DNA from: Gentiana macrophylla
Lineage: Eukaryota; Streptophyta; Magnoliopsida; Gentianales; Gentianaceae
Direction of reading: 5' to 3'
DNA length: 64,000 nt
Assembly: GCA_026214975.1 (NCBI GenBank)
Contig: CM047810.1
Span: 2,666,001 to 2,730,000, forward strand
The notes beneath the pieces are model-generated. The model made no database searches and had not been told where the DNA came from. It saw only the letters and a program-made list of their open reading frames with translations. Of this stretch, positions 48,620 through 62,460 are shown piece by piece (the stretch's first letter is position 1; each line of letters starts with the position of its first letter). A program made the translations under genes and the position numbers.

Positions 48620-48754
48620 ATCTCTTGGGTCGTATTTTCTGAATATGAATGCCTGAATGAGATGTAGGCCATTTTAAACTTGTCATATTAATGGTTAAAG
48701 AAATAATTTGGACATATCAATATGTCATGTTCTTTCCCCAAAAGAGTTTGTTAT

Positions 48755-48986
48755 AGTTTGAATTTAAGATATTGCTAAGCTCAGATTTTCCATGAAGAAG
48801 ATGATGGGCAACAGAATATTTCATTCATTCAATAATGATCCAAAACAGACTTGTACACGCATATTATATGTGTACAACCAAATCTAACAAAGAGGATAAG
48901 ATCTAGTCTGAGATTGTGACACATGTCACTACATCCAGCCACACAACTAATTATTAAACTAATTATTAATTCCCTTATTCTTTTCT
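48755..48986 (-). repeat. copia 3' LTR (232 bp), AG/CT ends
   Basis: Plus-strand ends AGTTTGAATT and TTATTCTTTTCT. It matches 55732-55963 with about five substitutions. GTTAT directly precedes it. The gag-pol reading frame runs into it before stopping at about 48959. Confidence 0.93.
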
Positions 48987-51067
48987 CCCCCTCTCAAACG
49001 AACATGTGGATCAACCACATTGAGTTTGGCCTTAAAGTTATGAAACATAGAAATAGGCAGCGGTTTAGTAAAGATATCTGCAACTTGTGCAGAAGAAGGA
49101 ATGAAATAGACTTTCAGTTTCTTGTCTTGAACCAAATTCCTGATGTAGTGAACATCAACTTCAATATGCTTAGTTCTAGCATGGTAAACCGGATTCTGAG
49201 CTAATGATGTTGCCCCAGTATTATCACACCATAGAACTGGTACAGTTGGAAGTCTGAACTTCATTTCTGCCAATAGCTGCACAATCCATTGAATCTCAGT
49301 TCCCAAATTGGACAGGGCTCTATACTCTGATTCACAACTAGATTTAGCCACAACCGTTTGCTTTTTGGAACTCCAAGTAATAAGAGATTTTCCCAAGTAC
49401 ACACAATATCGACCAGTAGACTTCCTATCACCTGGATCAGCAGCCCAATTGGCATCAGTAAACCCATGCAGCTGTAAGGTATTACTATGTATAAACTGCA
49501 ATCCTTGCTTCAGAGTTCCCTGTATGAATCTCAACAGTCTTTTTAGGGCTTGCCAATGATCAGTGCATGGTTTCTGCATGAACTGACTTAGGGTATTAAC
49601 TGTATATGCAATGTCTGGCCTTGTGAGGGTCAGATACTGTAGTGCTCCAATGGCACTCCTATAGATGCCAGGATTGACAAGAGGCTCACCTTGATCATGA
49701 ACAAGCTGTTTTCCTGCAACCATTGGTGTAGGACATGGTTTGAGGTGTTCCATGTTTAGCCTGTTAAGCAGCTGAGATGCATAATAGGATTGTGTTAGAT
49801 ACATCCCTGAACTGTCTCTTGTAACTTGCATTCCTAAAAAATGAGACACAGGGCCAAGATCCTTAAGAGAGAACTTGGAGTTCAGTTGCTTGATAAACTT
49901 CTGTATTAGAGAAGGTGTGTTCCTTGTGATAAGAATATCATCTACATATACTAGGACAAACAGAATCTGATTTTCACACCTGAACATGAAAAGAGAATGA
50001 TCTAACATAGACTGAGTGAATTCCCATCTGATCATTTGAGCTCTAAAGGCATCAAACCAAGCCCTAGGTGCTTGCTTCAGTCCATACAATGCCTTTTTCA
50101 GTCTGCACACATAGTTAGGTCTTGAAGAGTCCACAAATCCCTCTGGTTGCTCCATATAAACAGGCTCTTGTAGAGGTCCATTCAAGAATGCATTGTTGAT
50201 GTCAATCTGGTTCACTGGCCAGTTCATTGACACAGCTAGAGTCAAAATCACTCTAATGGTGGTAGATTTTGCTACAGGATTGAAAGTTTCAGTAAAATCA
50301 ATGCCATAACTCTGACTGTATCCCTTAGCCACTGATCCGGCCTTATGTTTGAGTATAGTGCCATCTGGCCTCAACTTCAGTTTGAAGATCCATCTGTTTC
50401 CAATTATGCTTTTCCCAGATGGAGGCTTTACCAGTTCCTATGTCCTGTTATGCATAAGAGCTCTGTATTCATCCATCATAGCATCCTTCCAATCTCCTGA
50501 TTCCAATGCTTCTGATACACAGGTTGGTTCAGTGGGAAATGAATGAATATTGTTAATAGCAGCAGAATAAACTTTGGGTTTGAAGATGCCACTTTTGGAT
50601 CTAGTCTGCATGGAATGAACTGGAGGTGCAGGTCTAGGTGGACTAACAGATGGTGAATTTGTAGGACTAGTGGAATTTTGAGTGTCAGGACTGGGATTAG
50701 GACTTTGAGATAGAACAGGTGTAGAAGTGTATGGTAAGGGACTGTTCTGAGATGGTGATTGAGTATGTGAGTTGTGAGAATTTTGGAATGGTGAGTGAAA
50801 ACTATCATTATGAACTGGATAAACAGGAGAATTAGGACTTGAACTTACCTGAACATCAGCAGCAGGGGCAACAACAGTGTAATCTTCATCAGTAGGTCCA
50901 CTCAGGATAGTGCCTTTTTCCCCCTCATACTGGGTGGATGGAAAAGGAGGAAGAGTGGAGAAGGAGGTATAATCAGTCAGAATTTGAGTAGAAGGGCCTT
51001 GAGTGAACCCTTGGGAAAAGGGGAATAGAGTCTCATAAAAAATAACATTATTAGAAATGTAAATCCT
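48959..51067 (-). pseudogene. copia reverse transcriptase and RNase H
   Basis: After the TGA at 51070-51068 the frame is open to an in-frame TAG at 50440-50438. It then runs 50437-48959 without a break. RT shows QIDINNAFLNGPLQEPVYM, KALYGLKQAPRAWFDAF, the catalytic VYVDDILIT, and FSLKDLGPVSHFLGMQ. RNase H shows LTRPDIAYTVN, DANWAADPGDRKSTGRYCVY, WCDNTGATSLAQNPVYHART and AQVADIFTKPL. Before RT there is a Ser/Pro-rich linker. The TAG stands where the family has Trp (TWELV), so it is a single G-to-A change. Confidence 0.92.
48987..48995 (-). other. polypurine tract of the minus-strand copia
   Basis: On the minus strand GAGAGGGGG directly precedes the 3' LTR start AGAAAAGAATAAGG. Confidence 0.85.
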
Positions 51068-53066
51068 TCATGTGTCATCCAGACACTTAAAGCCTTTATG
51101 ACAGGAACTGAGACCTAAATTTACATATCTTTTGGTGTGAAACTGAAACTTAGTGGTCTGAAAGGGCCTTAGGTTTGGGTAAACAGCACAACCAAAAACT
51201 TTGAGGTGCTTATAATCAGGTTTAACAGGCATCAGACACTCAGTAGGAGATTTATGAGCAAGGACAGGTGTAGGAAGAGAATTGATAAGGAGGACAGAGG
51301 TTTGAAAACTATGCCACCAATATCTTAAGGGCATGCTGGCCTGTGCAAGAAGGGTGAGGCCAGTTTCAACAATATGTCTATGCTTCCTCTCTGCCCTACC
51401 ATTTTGGGCATGATCATGAGGACAAGGGTGTCTAAACTGGAATCCTGTAGTATCAAGACAATGTTGAAGAGACCTATATTCTCCTCCCCAATCAGACTGA
51501 ATACATTTGATTTTTCCAGAGAACTGTGTTTTTACCATAGCCTTAAACATGGTGAAGGCACTAAAGGTGTCAGACTTAGAATTCAAGGGGTAAATCCAAG
51601 TAAACCTAGAGTAATCATCTATGAAATGCACACAGTAACTATATCCTTCTAGGGATTTAATAGGTGCAGGACCCCACAAATCTGTGCGTATAAGATCAAA
51701 TGGTGCAATGGCATGAGAATTAGAAGGTGGGTGAAACTGGTTATGGACTTTACCAAATTGACATGACTCACAAAAGGATAAAACACCATTAGTCTTAACA
51801 TTACAATCCTTCAAAATGGAAGATAAAATATGATTAGAAGGATGCCCAAGCCTTCTGTGCCAAACATCAGGACTAGCATTCACATTATTACAGGAAATGG
51901 AAGATTTAGAAACATAAAAACAGACAGATAGGCATTTGGAGTGATGGGAGTTCTCAAGATGAAGAGGGATCCTGTATAGTCCATCCTGCAGTTGACCCAT
52001 GAGAAGTGTTGTCCCTGTATGCTTGTCCTTCACAAAACAAAAAAGATCATCAAATTCAACCAGAATAGAATTATCAGCTATAAGTTTGGATATACTGAGA
52101 AGATTTTTAGTGATGTGAGGCACATGAAGTATGTTGTGAAGTTGCAAGGATCCATGAGGTGTGTGCAAAAAGGAATGTCCAGTGTGTGCTATTACCAATC
52201 TTTCACCACTTCCTACAGTTAGTGTATCATTACCATTGTAATTAGGATTGATGCTCATGTTGCTTAAATCAGCAGTGACATGATTTGTTGCCCCACTGTC
52301 CAGATACCAGGCATTGTCACTAATTGTGCTAGGACTTGCAACAAATACTGAATTTTGTTTTGAGCCACCTACATTTCCATTTGAAGCTGGTTGAAAATCC
52401 TGCTCAAATCTGTGCCAGCAATCAATGACTGTGTGTCCATTCTTTCCACATAGCTGACATGTCATTTTAGGACCAGATGATCTCCCACCATTGCCATTCC
52501 TACCACCACCTCTATTTCTTCCACCTCTATTTCCACCTCTATTTCTTCCACCTCTATTTCCACCTCTACCTCTGTAGTTCCCTTGATTGTTGTTTGGTCT
52601 ATACTGTGGCCTACTGCCTGAACCACCAGTTCCATAGGTGACCAAATTTGCTGCAAAATTAGAGTGAGCAACATTGGCTCCATTTGCAAGTGATAGTGTA
52701 GGATTGAACCTTGCAAGAAGTCTTTCATGAGTCAGCAGCTGTGATTGCACTTCTGGCCAGGAGAGAGAGCCAATCCTAGAGGTAATGTTAACAATAACAA
52801 CATCATAATCTTTGTCCAATCCTCTCAATGTAGCTAAAATCAGTTCAGATTTGGATATGGGGTACCCTGCTGCAGCTAAACTATCACTATAGGTCTTCAT
52901 TTGGGCCAAGTAATCAGACATGGATCTGCCTCCTTTTTCAGTTTTGGTCAAGACACTCTTAAATTCCAACATTCTAGCCTCAGATTGACTGTTAAACAAA
53001 TTTTCCAAAGTTGTCCAAATTTCATGAGAGGTACTACATCCCATCACTTCGACTAAGGCTTGTTCA
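51068..53066 (-). pseudogene. copia gag C-terminus, protease and integrase
   Basis: Open from the nested LTR to TGA at 51070-51068. Gag C-terminal part: WTTLENLFNSQSEARML, then a Gly/Arg/Asn-rich repeat (RGGNRGGRNRGG) and the zinc knuckle CQLCGKNGHTVIDC. Protease: WYLDSGATNHVT. Pre-integrase: VWHRRLGHPSNH and CESCQFGK. Integrase: DLWGPAPIKSLEGYSYCVHF, DDYSRFTWIYPL, IQSDWGGEYR and AQNGRAERKHRHIVE, which carry the DDE residues. It ends with HLKVFGCAVYPN. Only the N-terminus has been separated, by the nested LTR. Confidence 0.93.
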
Positions 53067-55086
<2,020 letters not shown>

Positions 55087-55705
55087 GTTCAGTCATAGAA
55101 CTCAACAACCAACCCATTAATAACTGATCCACAGTATCCCATTCATCTGTAGAGGACTGAGATAAACCAGTAAACATACATGTGTTTGGAGGTCTGGGAA
55201 TGGTTCCAAGAAGAAATCCTTCTAGTTTGTGTCCCTTCACTATTGGCAGTATGGTGTATTTCCAGAGCAGATAGTTGTCTCGATTGAGCTTCGCAGTGCA
55301 TGTCTGATTCAAATGGCCTTGAAATGGAGATCCAGTTTGAGGAAATGAGTTGGGTGATGGAGACCTTATGAAGGTGGAAGGGAAGGATGTTGGAATAGAT
55401 GGTGGTACCATCGTACTGGAGAAAACAAGCGGTGAGCTTCCACTAAAAATCGGTGGTGGATACATGAAACCTGGATAGAGGATAGATCCAATAGTTGATC
55501 TGTAGAATGAGGGTATTACAGGCTCAGTTCCTGCAGTACCAATGGTTGCATTAGTTGCAGTAGTCGAAATAGCAACAGAGGTAGCTGTGATGGTTGTTGT
55601 GGCCGGAATAACAGAACTCGTCGGAATTGTACTTCCATGGCTTCTTTCAGCTCCCTGGGCTTCCGGCGTTCCAGCTGCGGGATTTATCGAGGTCCCAGTA
55701 CTCAT
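55087..55705 (-). pseudogene. copia gag N-terminus, cut off by the nested solo LTR
   Basis: Starts with ATG at 55705 (MSTGTSINPAAG), 15 bp downstream of the primer-binding site. A long Ser/Thr/Pro-rich stretch leads to the conserved gag start CTAKLNRDNYLLWKYTILPI and STDEWDTVDQLLMGWLLSSM. It reaches the GTTCA duplication and continues in the same frame beyond the solo LTR at 53066. Confidence 0.9.
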
Positions 55706-55716
55706 GACGCTAGTCT

Positions 55717-55731
55717 ATTGCTCCGATACCA
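55717..55731 (-). other. primer-binding site, initiator tRNA-Met type
   Basis: On the minus strand TGGTATCGGAGCAAT directly follows the 5' LTR end. It differs at one base from the usual plant copia site TGGTATCAGAGC. Confidence 0.88.
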
Positions 55732-55963
55732 AGTTTGAATTTAAGATATTGCTAAGCTCAGATTTGCCATGAAGAAGATGATAGGCAACATAATATTTCA
55801 TTCATTCAATAATGATCCAAAACAGACTTGTACACGCATATTATATGTGTACAACCAAATCTAACAAAGAGGATAAGATCTAGTATGAGATTGTGACTCA
55901 TGTCACTACATCCAGCCACACAACTAATTATTAAACTAATTATTAATTCCCTTATTCTTTTCT
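55732..55963 (-). repeat. copia 5' LTR (232 bp), AG/CT ends
   Basis: Identical limits to the 3' LTR, followed on the plus strand by GTTAT (55964-55968). Confidence 0.93.
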
Positions 55964-55968
55964 GTTAT

Positions 55969-56539
55969 CAATTGAATAGAGTGAAATCTATACCAAGTAG
56001 TGAATGAGGGCTGTATTACACCTATCACATTAAGGGCCTAGTATTCTATTTCCTACAACTTATTTGTCTGGGTAGACACTACTTTCATCTCACTCAATGC
56101 AATAACATTGATTATCGTAAGCAATCAGCTTGCACTTTAAACATCAATGAATGACTTAATTGGTTAGGCCGGATTATATATAACTTTTTAGTATGTTCTT
56201 TACCCTTGGCCTGGGTGGTCTCAGCCCTTTATCATTTATCATTGACACTACACTTTCAAGTTAGATTAACTTTACAGTGATCGGAAATGACGACAATCGT
56301 CACATGTTGTTGAGTTAATTTTTGACTTTTAAGATGTTGAATATCACGGACTGAAAATAGATTTGTTATGCTGCCTTGTTGCATTAGTCTCATGAATATG
56401 CTGCATATACATAATGCTTTTCACATAATTGCACCCTTATTGTATGATCATTCTAACACAATAACATAATCAAAACTATATTCAATTCACAAGAAGCAGA
56501 CAATACAATTACAACATAATAAATCAACGCCATGCACCT
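55969..56539. other. intergenic, 3' flank of psaD
   Basis: Contains the probable psaD 3' untranslated region (minus strand) near 56470-56539. I see nothing else. Confidence 0.45.
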
Positions 56540-56911
56540 TCACAACTCATACACTTGCTTTCCAGTAAACTTAACCTCAATAGGACTAATATTCTTACCA
56601 ATTGATCTAAAATTCTGACCAACACCTTGTCTCCCAGGATTCACCTTCTCAGGATAAACACCATCTTTAGGATGCAAATACTGCACTTCACCATTAGGAA
56701 AAACCCTGTAAAACTGATACTTAATCTTGTACTTAGACCTCAACCTAGTACCCAGTGCAAGACACTGTTCTTTCCTAGCTAGCTTCAATAAGTTAGGCCC
56801 TTCTCTCATTATAGCTGCACCACCTGTGGGCATTTCAAAGATCTGTTCTTTAGGTGAATCCCATGTAATAACATAGAATTCCTCGACTTGGGCTTTTCTT
56901 AATAGGCCTCC
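56540..56911 (-). pseudogene. psaD: photosystem I subunit II (PsaD), 3' part, interrupted by a retrotransposon
   Basis: 124 codons read [80 protein letters not shown] and a final [12 protein letters not shown], the C-terminal 60 percent of nuclear PsaD. It docks ferredoxin on the stromal side of photosystem I. The frame has no damage up to 56911. There the TG of a gypsy LTR begins, so the codons before GGLLRK, including the transit peptide, are displaced beyond that element, past the window end. As it stands the copy cannot make PsaD. PsaD is often encoded by more than one gene, so another copy may serve the plant. Confidence 0.93.
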
Positions 56912-59047
56912 TGTAATATCCCGATTTTCGATAAAAGGGCATTTCGGTCTTTTGATAAATCGGAATATTATGTTCTTTTATTTTTCTAAAGGTTTTATAA
57001 AAGAAAAGGGATAATTAAGGAATTATATGGTATTTAGGAAAAATTGGGATTTATTAAAAGGAAATAAATCCTAAATTAACCTAATCACTTTTTGAAAAAA
57101 AAAAAAGAGAGGAGGCCGCATCTTTTGAAGAAGGGCGCAAGTTTAGAAAAAAAAAGAGAGGAAGAACTTTCAATCCCCAGGCTTAATCCGTTGATCTTTT
57201 GGACAGACATCTCAAGGGAAAAAGAATCACCGCGACAAGGGAATCGTTTGGATATCAACCATCCTTAGAACCGTTAACGTAAGTTCTCATCACCGTTCTT
57301 GTTAGGGTTCGGTTTCTGTTTAGCATCGTTAAGCTGCGTTCTAGCGTTATCGCATCGTAGTGATCAATTTGGTGTTGATCGTTTTAGGTTCGAGGTTAAA
57401 GGTTTATCTTTTTCAAAGTTGTGGTTGCTTGGATCGTAGTAGCTCGCAAGAATCGAGGTAACGTGGTCTTCATCGTATGATTTAGTTCTCATAACGTTGT
57501 AGGGCAATGTGTATGTTTTTCTCTTTGCTTTTAAGTTGTTTTGGTCGAACTTTGGGATGCATATGGTTGGAAAACGCAAAGCAAACAAAGTTGCGTAAAT
57601 TGCAGGAAATTCCCAGGTAGACGGGCGTCCAGGGATTCGGACGGGCGTCCGGTTCCTCTGCAAAGTGGACGAGCGTTCAGTTCCCTTGGACGAGCGTTCA
57701 GGGTGAAATTTTGATACAGGATGTGATGGTTTGAAGGTGGACGGGCGTTTGGTTTTTGGACGGGCGTTAACTTCTATGGACGAAAGCGCCCATGTTCAGA
57801 CGGGCGTCTGCATAGGAGTGGACGAGCGTTTGGGCCTGGTGGTTCTAGTTTTTCATTGTTTTTTTGTCATGTCAGCTTGAGTTCAGGCTTTATTGTACTG
57901 TTCTAATGCATAACCTTACGTGACAAAGCTCTGAACTAGCTTCTGGTGCGTTTAGTTCCGGCACCACATGGATTCCCTAAAAGATGAAGTGTGGGACCAC
58001 TGGAAGCTTCGGATTTGCCTTGTGCTTCGATAAGCTAGGGTTTATCGATGTCTGTGTAATTGCTAGGGCTTGTCCGTGTCTAGAGGTCTAAGTACGAGGG
58101 TAGGAAGTGTGAGGGAGCTTACCTGAAAACACTTAGGTGGCTAGTTAAACATCTAATCAAACGTATGTGCTAGATTAAAATCTTAAACATCATGCAATGC
58201 TTGGTAAGGCATAGTACAATATCGCGATGTGTCCTCTGACCAGACAAAGTAGACTGTACCCACGTCGGTCAATCGATTGGCCAGATAAAGCGTCTGGTGC
58301 ACTCTGCCGGTCATCACACTATCGGGACTCAGATATTCCCGGGGCTACTAGAGCGAGTCTCTAAGTAGGTTGCACCCAGTTGTCCTAGTACATCCTATTA
58401 CTAGGCGTAGTGCCCTTGTTATTCATGATGTAACAAACTTGAGCTAAGATAGATACCCTTGGAACCTCATGTTATGCAATGAACATAATGTGATAGATAG
58501 TTAGGGCTAATAACGGAAAATGAATTAATAAAAGACGGTATTGCTTTCATTTCTTTATGAGGCATAGTTATACGATCTTCTACACGCATCTTGAGTACTT
58601 TTGTACTTACCCGTTCGTTATCTTTGTCTTTCCCTTTCCCAAAGAAGATGAACAGTGGTTACCGCTGATGAGTTCTTTGATGACGAGGACGTTTGAGTTG
58701 GAGTTTGAAGGCTTAGATCGTTTAGATGTTTTCTTTTCATAAACAGTCGTTTCAAGCTTTGAACAATGTTGTTCTTTCTTTTGGTTTAGTTACCTTTGAG
58801 ATCTTTTGGATTGAATTCTGGATGTTTAGATCTTTTATTGGATTTAGTTTTTTTTCTTCACAGCATTGATTACCGTATGTTTCGATCGTTTGGTTTCCCG
58901 AGTTGTTGAGTTGTTTTATCTTCCGCGTCGTTTGATTTTTGATGGATGACGTAAGGCTTGCATGTATTATTGAGTTTCTATTTGATAATATATGTGCCGA
59001 GCGCTCTTTCCGGATAAGGACTCGGTGTCCGGAAACGGGGCGTTACA
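56912..59047 (+). repeat. chromovirus 5' LTR (2136 bp)
   Basis: Starts TGTAATATCCCG and ends CGGGGCGTTACA, giving inverted ends TGTAA/TTACA. The primer site follows after two bases. The solo LTR at 4929-9008 is a relative in opposite orientation. A cluster of GGACGGGCGTCC-type repeats lies at 57610-57835. Confidence 0.92.
57610..57835 (+). repeat. cluster of GGACGGGCGT-type near-palindromes in the LTR
   Basis: About nine variants of GGACG(G/A)GCGT(C/T)C occur in 226 bp. Each is close to its own reverse complement. They begin about 700 bp after the LTR start. Confidence 0.8.
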
Positions 59048-59049
59048 GT

Positions 59050-59060
59050 TGGTATCAGAG
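59050..59060 (+). other. primer-binding site, initiator tRNA-Met type
   Basis: TGGTATCAGAG, two bases after the LTR end. Confidence 0.85.
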
Positions 59061-59147
59061 AGAAAGGTTTTCCTTGCTGTGTAGGACTTGATTTTTCTTT
59101 AAGATAAGGTTAGAGCTTTAGTAACCCCTCCCTTTCTTGGCTACAGG

Positions 59148-60532
59148 ATGGTGCTTACTAGAGGAGGAGCTAGTTCGTATAACGCCGAGGCAGATAATAC
59201 CCAGACAAGTAACGCCGAGACGGATTTTACTGAGGTCGTGGTTCCGAGAAGGAGGAGGAGTGGACCAGCTACTCAGGTTCCTCCGGTCACTCAAGTGAAC
59301 AACCCCAGTCATGGTGGAAATCAAGGACCAAGTAATTACATTAGAGGTCGAGTGGAACAAGCGGGTCCTTCAAGGTTTAGCACCCGCGTGCCGCCTTACA
59401 TCGCCCCAGGACCACCACTTGGACCGGGTTGGGACTTTCTAACCCACCGGCCGCCGCTTCTTCGCTTATCCACAGTATCCATGTTTCCGTCTACACCGTT
59501 GAGTTTCACTCCTCGGCCCGACGATTCGACCTCCACCACCACCTAGATCGAGTTCTTTCAGAGCACTGCTACACCCAACCAGCAGAGTTATCGAATGCCC
59601 CACCGATACAAAGTGAGTTTCGCCACCGACCATTTGGGGGTTATGATAGACCAATAGACTGGTATGAGAAAGTGAAGAAGCATAGGGTACCAGAGTTCTT
59701 CGGTAATATTGAGCCAGCGGCAGCAGACTTATAGCTACGTCAGTTTGAAAAGCCAGGCAGAAACATGAGGGCCCCAGAATCTGAATGGGCTCAGTTGGCA
59801 GTATCCTTGTTGGCGGTAATGCGAGAGAGTTGGATGGAGTCTTATGAGCAAGCTAATCCTAGAATCACAGATTAGGCGGTATTCAAGAATTTGTTCTATC
59901 AGGAATACTTCCTAGAACGGCACAAAATGCAAAGGCCAACGAGTTTACGAGTTTAAAAGCAGGAAGAAATACTACGGTGACACAATGATTTCGCGCAGAA
60001 GTTTCACGAGTGGTGCGGAGTTCTACCCGAGATTATGAAGAGTGAAGAAAAGAAGATAGACAAGTTTATGGAAGGGTTGTCACATGATGTGGCAAAGGTA
60101 TGCTTGGAGATAGACCGGCGAGTATGGCAAGCGTCATGGATAGAGCATTGATAAATGAAAGGTTTGCCAACAGCCGGCAGATTGTAGTTGGGGACAAGAG
60201 GCCATTCTCAAATTTTCAAGGAGGTAGTAGAGGGCGCCACAAAGCGAGAATGTAAAGAAGGCAGGAGTTTAGCAATGAAGAGTTCGACAAGTGGGGCGCC
60301 ACCGGTTTGTGCTAAATGTAACAAGGCACATCTGAGAGATTGCATGGTGGTAGCTTGAATTGTTTCCATCATAAAGCGGGACACTACTCGGGGCGTGTCC
60401 TAAGAAGCTATCACAGGGCAATCAGGCAGGAGGCGAAGTAACCAGCAGGGTAGTCGTCCTACGGGTAGCAGACCGTTCGTATCTTTGCAACAGATGCGGA
60501 ACCAGAGGAGCTAGATGACCTTGTGGTGACAG
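59148..60532 (+). pseudogene. chromovirus gag, broken
   Basis: Starts with MVLTRGGASSYNAEADN and a RRRR-containing basic stretch, then Pro-rich sequence. Later frames give FGGYDRPIDWYEKVKKHRVP, the conserved gag region with MRAPESEWAQLAVSLL (about 59765), FAQKFHEWCGVLPEIMKSEE-like sequence, and a zinc-binding region with CAKCNKAHLRDC (about 60310) and CFHHKAGHYS (about 60361). Several stops (for example 59732, 59873, 59955) and frameshifts break it. It ends in ELDDLVVTG at a good splice donor. Confidence 0.85.
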
Positions 60533-60628
60533 GTACTTCTTCAAGTGTTTGTGTTTCTTATAAATATTTAATATGATATAGCGCGCATATGATATTACAT
60601 ATTTATACGTAAATTGATTCACTTTTAG
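60533..60628 (+). other. probable 96-nt intron at the gag-protease junction
   Basis: Donor ACAG|GTACTT and acceptor TTCACTTTTAG|GT bound an AT-rich 96-nt segment. Removing it joins G|GT ACC in frame, so LVVTG continues as TIIIDN, which is how the family reads before the protease DTGA. The segment itself is not coding. Confidence 0.6.
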
Positions 60629-61723
60629 GTACCATAATCATAGATAATCTAGCGAGCCATTTCTGTTTGATACCGGAGCTTGAGAACTTTGTTTCTTCAA
60701 ACATAGTCAAGAAGTTAAACCTACCACTCAAGGAGTTGGAGAGACCCTTGAGTATATCCACCCCTTTGGGTCGAGTCACCAGATGTGCTCAAGTCACACC
60801 CTCAGTCGACATTAGAGTTGGGACTTACAAGTGCCAGCATGCCCTGACGGTGTTGGATTTCTCAGACTTTGATGTTATCCTAGGTATGGACTGGTTGTCT
60901 AATAACCATGTCTATTTGGATTGCAAAGGCAAGAGAGTAATCTTTAAAGTTCCAGGAAAATCAGCTAGGACGTTTCAGGGTATCGTATACAAGCCTAGCA
61001 AGAAACAGCATCCGATCATCTCAGCAGTTAAAGCTTTAAAATCCTTGAGGCAGGGTTGCCAAGGTTTTGTGGTGTACGCGCTAGATAAGGAAAAGCTCAA
61101 ACCCGAGTTAGGAGAGACTCGTGTAGTTAAGGACTTTCCTGAAGTTTTCCCGGAAGATTTGCCAGGACACATGCCTGATAGGGCCATAGAGTTTGAGATC
61201 GAGTTGATCGCAGGAGCTTCACCAGTAGCTAAAGCGCCATACAGGATGGCACCAGCTGAGTTGAAAGAGTTGAAGATTCAGCTTAAGGATATGTTAGAGA
61301 AAAACATCATCCAGCCAAGTACATCACCGTGGGGAGCACCGGTTTTGTTTGTAAAGAAGAAAGATGGGAGTATGCGCTTGTGCATCGATTCAGAGAGAGT
61401 TGAATAAACCGACAATCAAGAATAAGTATCCTTTACCAAGGATTGACGATCTGTTCAGCCAGTTGCAAGGTAAGAAGGTGTTCTCTAAGATTGATCTTAG
61501 GTCCGGTTACCATCAGATGAAAATCAAGGTGTCAGATATACCTAAGACAGCCTTCAGTACGAGGTATGGACATTATGAGTTTTTGGTCATGCCGTTTGGA
61601 CTCACTAATGCTCCATCAAAGTTCATGGACCTAATGCAAAGAGTTTTCATGCCTTATCTCGACAAGTTTGTGATAGTCTTCATAGACGATATTTTGGTAT
61701 ACTCTAAAGGCGAAAGAGCATGA
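60629..61723 (+). pseudogene. chromovirus protease and reverse transcriptase
   Basis: The protease active site GAT ACC GGA GCT (DTGA) is at 60669-60680, followed by a frameshift. The frame 60667-61407 then carries [38 protein letters not shown] and the RT start [26 protein letters not shown] and [17 protein letters not shown] slip at about 61385 leads to the frame with [47 protein letters not shown] and the catalytic [10 protein letters not shown] (about 61680-61710). Confidence 0.92.
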
Positions 61724-62460
61724 AGAACATCTAAGGGTAGTACTACAAACCTTAAAAGAGAACAAGTTGTATGCCAAGTTTTCCAAGTGCAAGTTTTGGT
61801 TGGATCAAGTCAGTTTTCTTGGACATATAGTTTCTGGAGAAGGTATTAAAGTGGATCCAAAGAAAGATAGAAGTTTGTCTCTAAGTGGCCTAGACCGACA
61901 TCGATGTGAGAGATAAGAAGTTTCTTGGAGTGCAGCGGGGTATTACCGGAAGTTTGTAAAGGATTTCTCGAAGATAGCTACACCTCTTACGAGACTTACT
62001 CGGAAGAGCGTCAAGTATGAGTGGGTGATGAATGTGAGGAAGCCTTTCGGACTTTGAAAGAAAAGTTGACCACAACTCCGTGTTGGCGTTACGGAGGTTT
62101 TGATAATTATGATGTTTATACTGGATGCATCGGGTCAAGGTTTGGGTTGTGTTTTGATGCGATCGGAAAGGTGATTGCTTATGCATCTAGGCGACTAAAG
62201 GTGCATGAGAAGAATTACCCTACACACGACTTGGAGTTGGCGGCGAGTGGTGTTTGCTCTAAAGCTTTGGAGACACTATTTGTATGGTGTCAAGACAAGG
62301 ATCTTCACGGATCATAAGAGCCTTAAGTTCTTCTTTACTCGTGAGAATCAACATGAGACAAAGAAGATGGTTAGAGTTTGTGAAAGACTACGACTTGGAC
62401 ATTCAATACCACCCGGGTAAGGCGAATGTCGTAGCTGATGCACTTAGCCGGAGAGCGGTT
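61724..62460 (+). pseudogene. chromovirus RNase H region, frameshifted
   Basis: Pieces include [20 protein letters not shown] (about 61790), YYRKFVKDFSKIATPL (about 61940), [35 protein letters not shown] (about 62165-62225) and [13 protein letters not shown]. It ends in the conserved [16 protein letters not shown] (about 62409-62456), which is in frame with integrase. At least four frame changes are needed. Confidence 0.9.
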
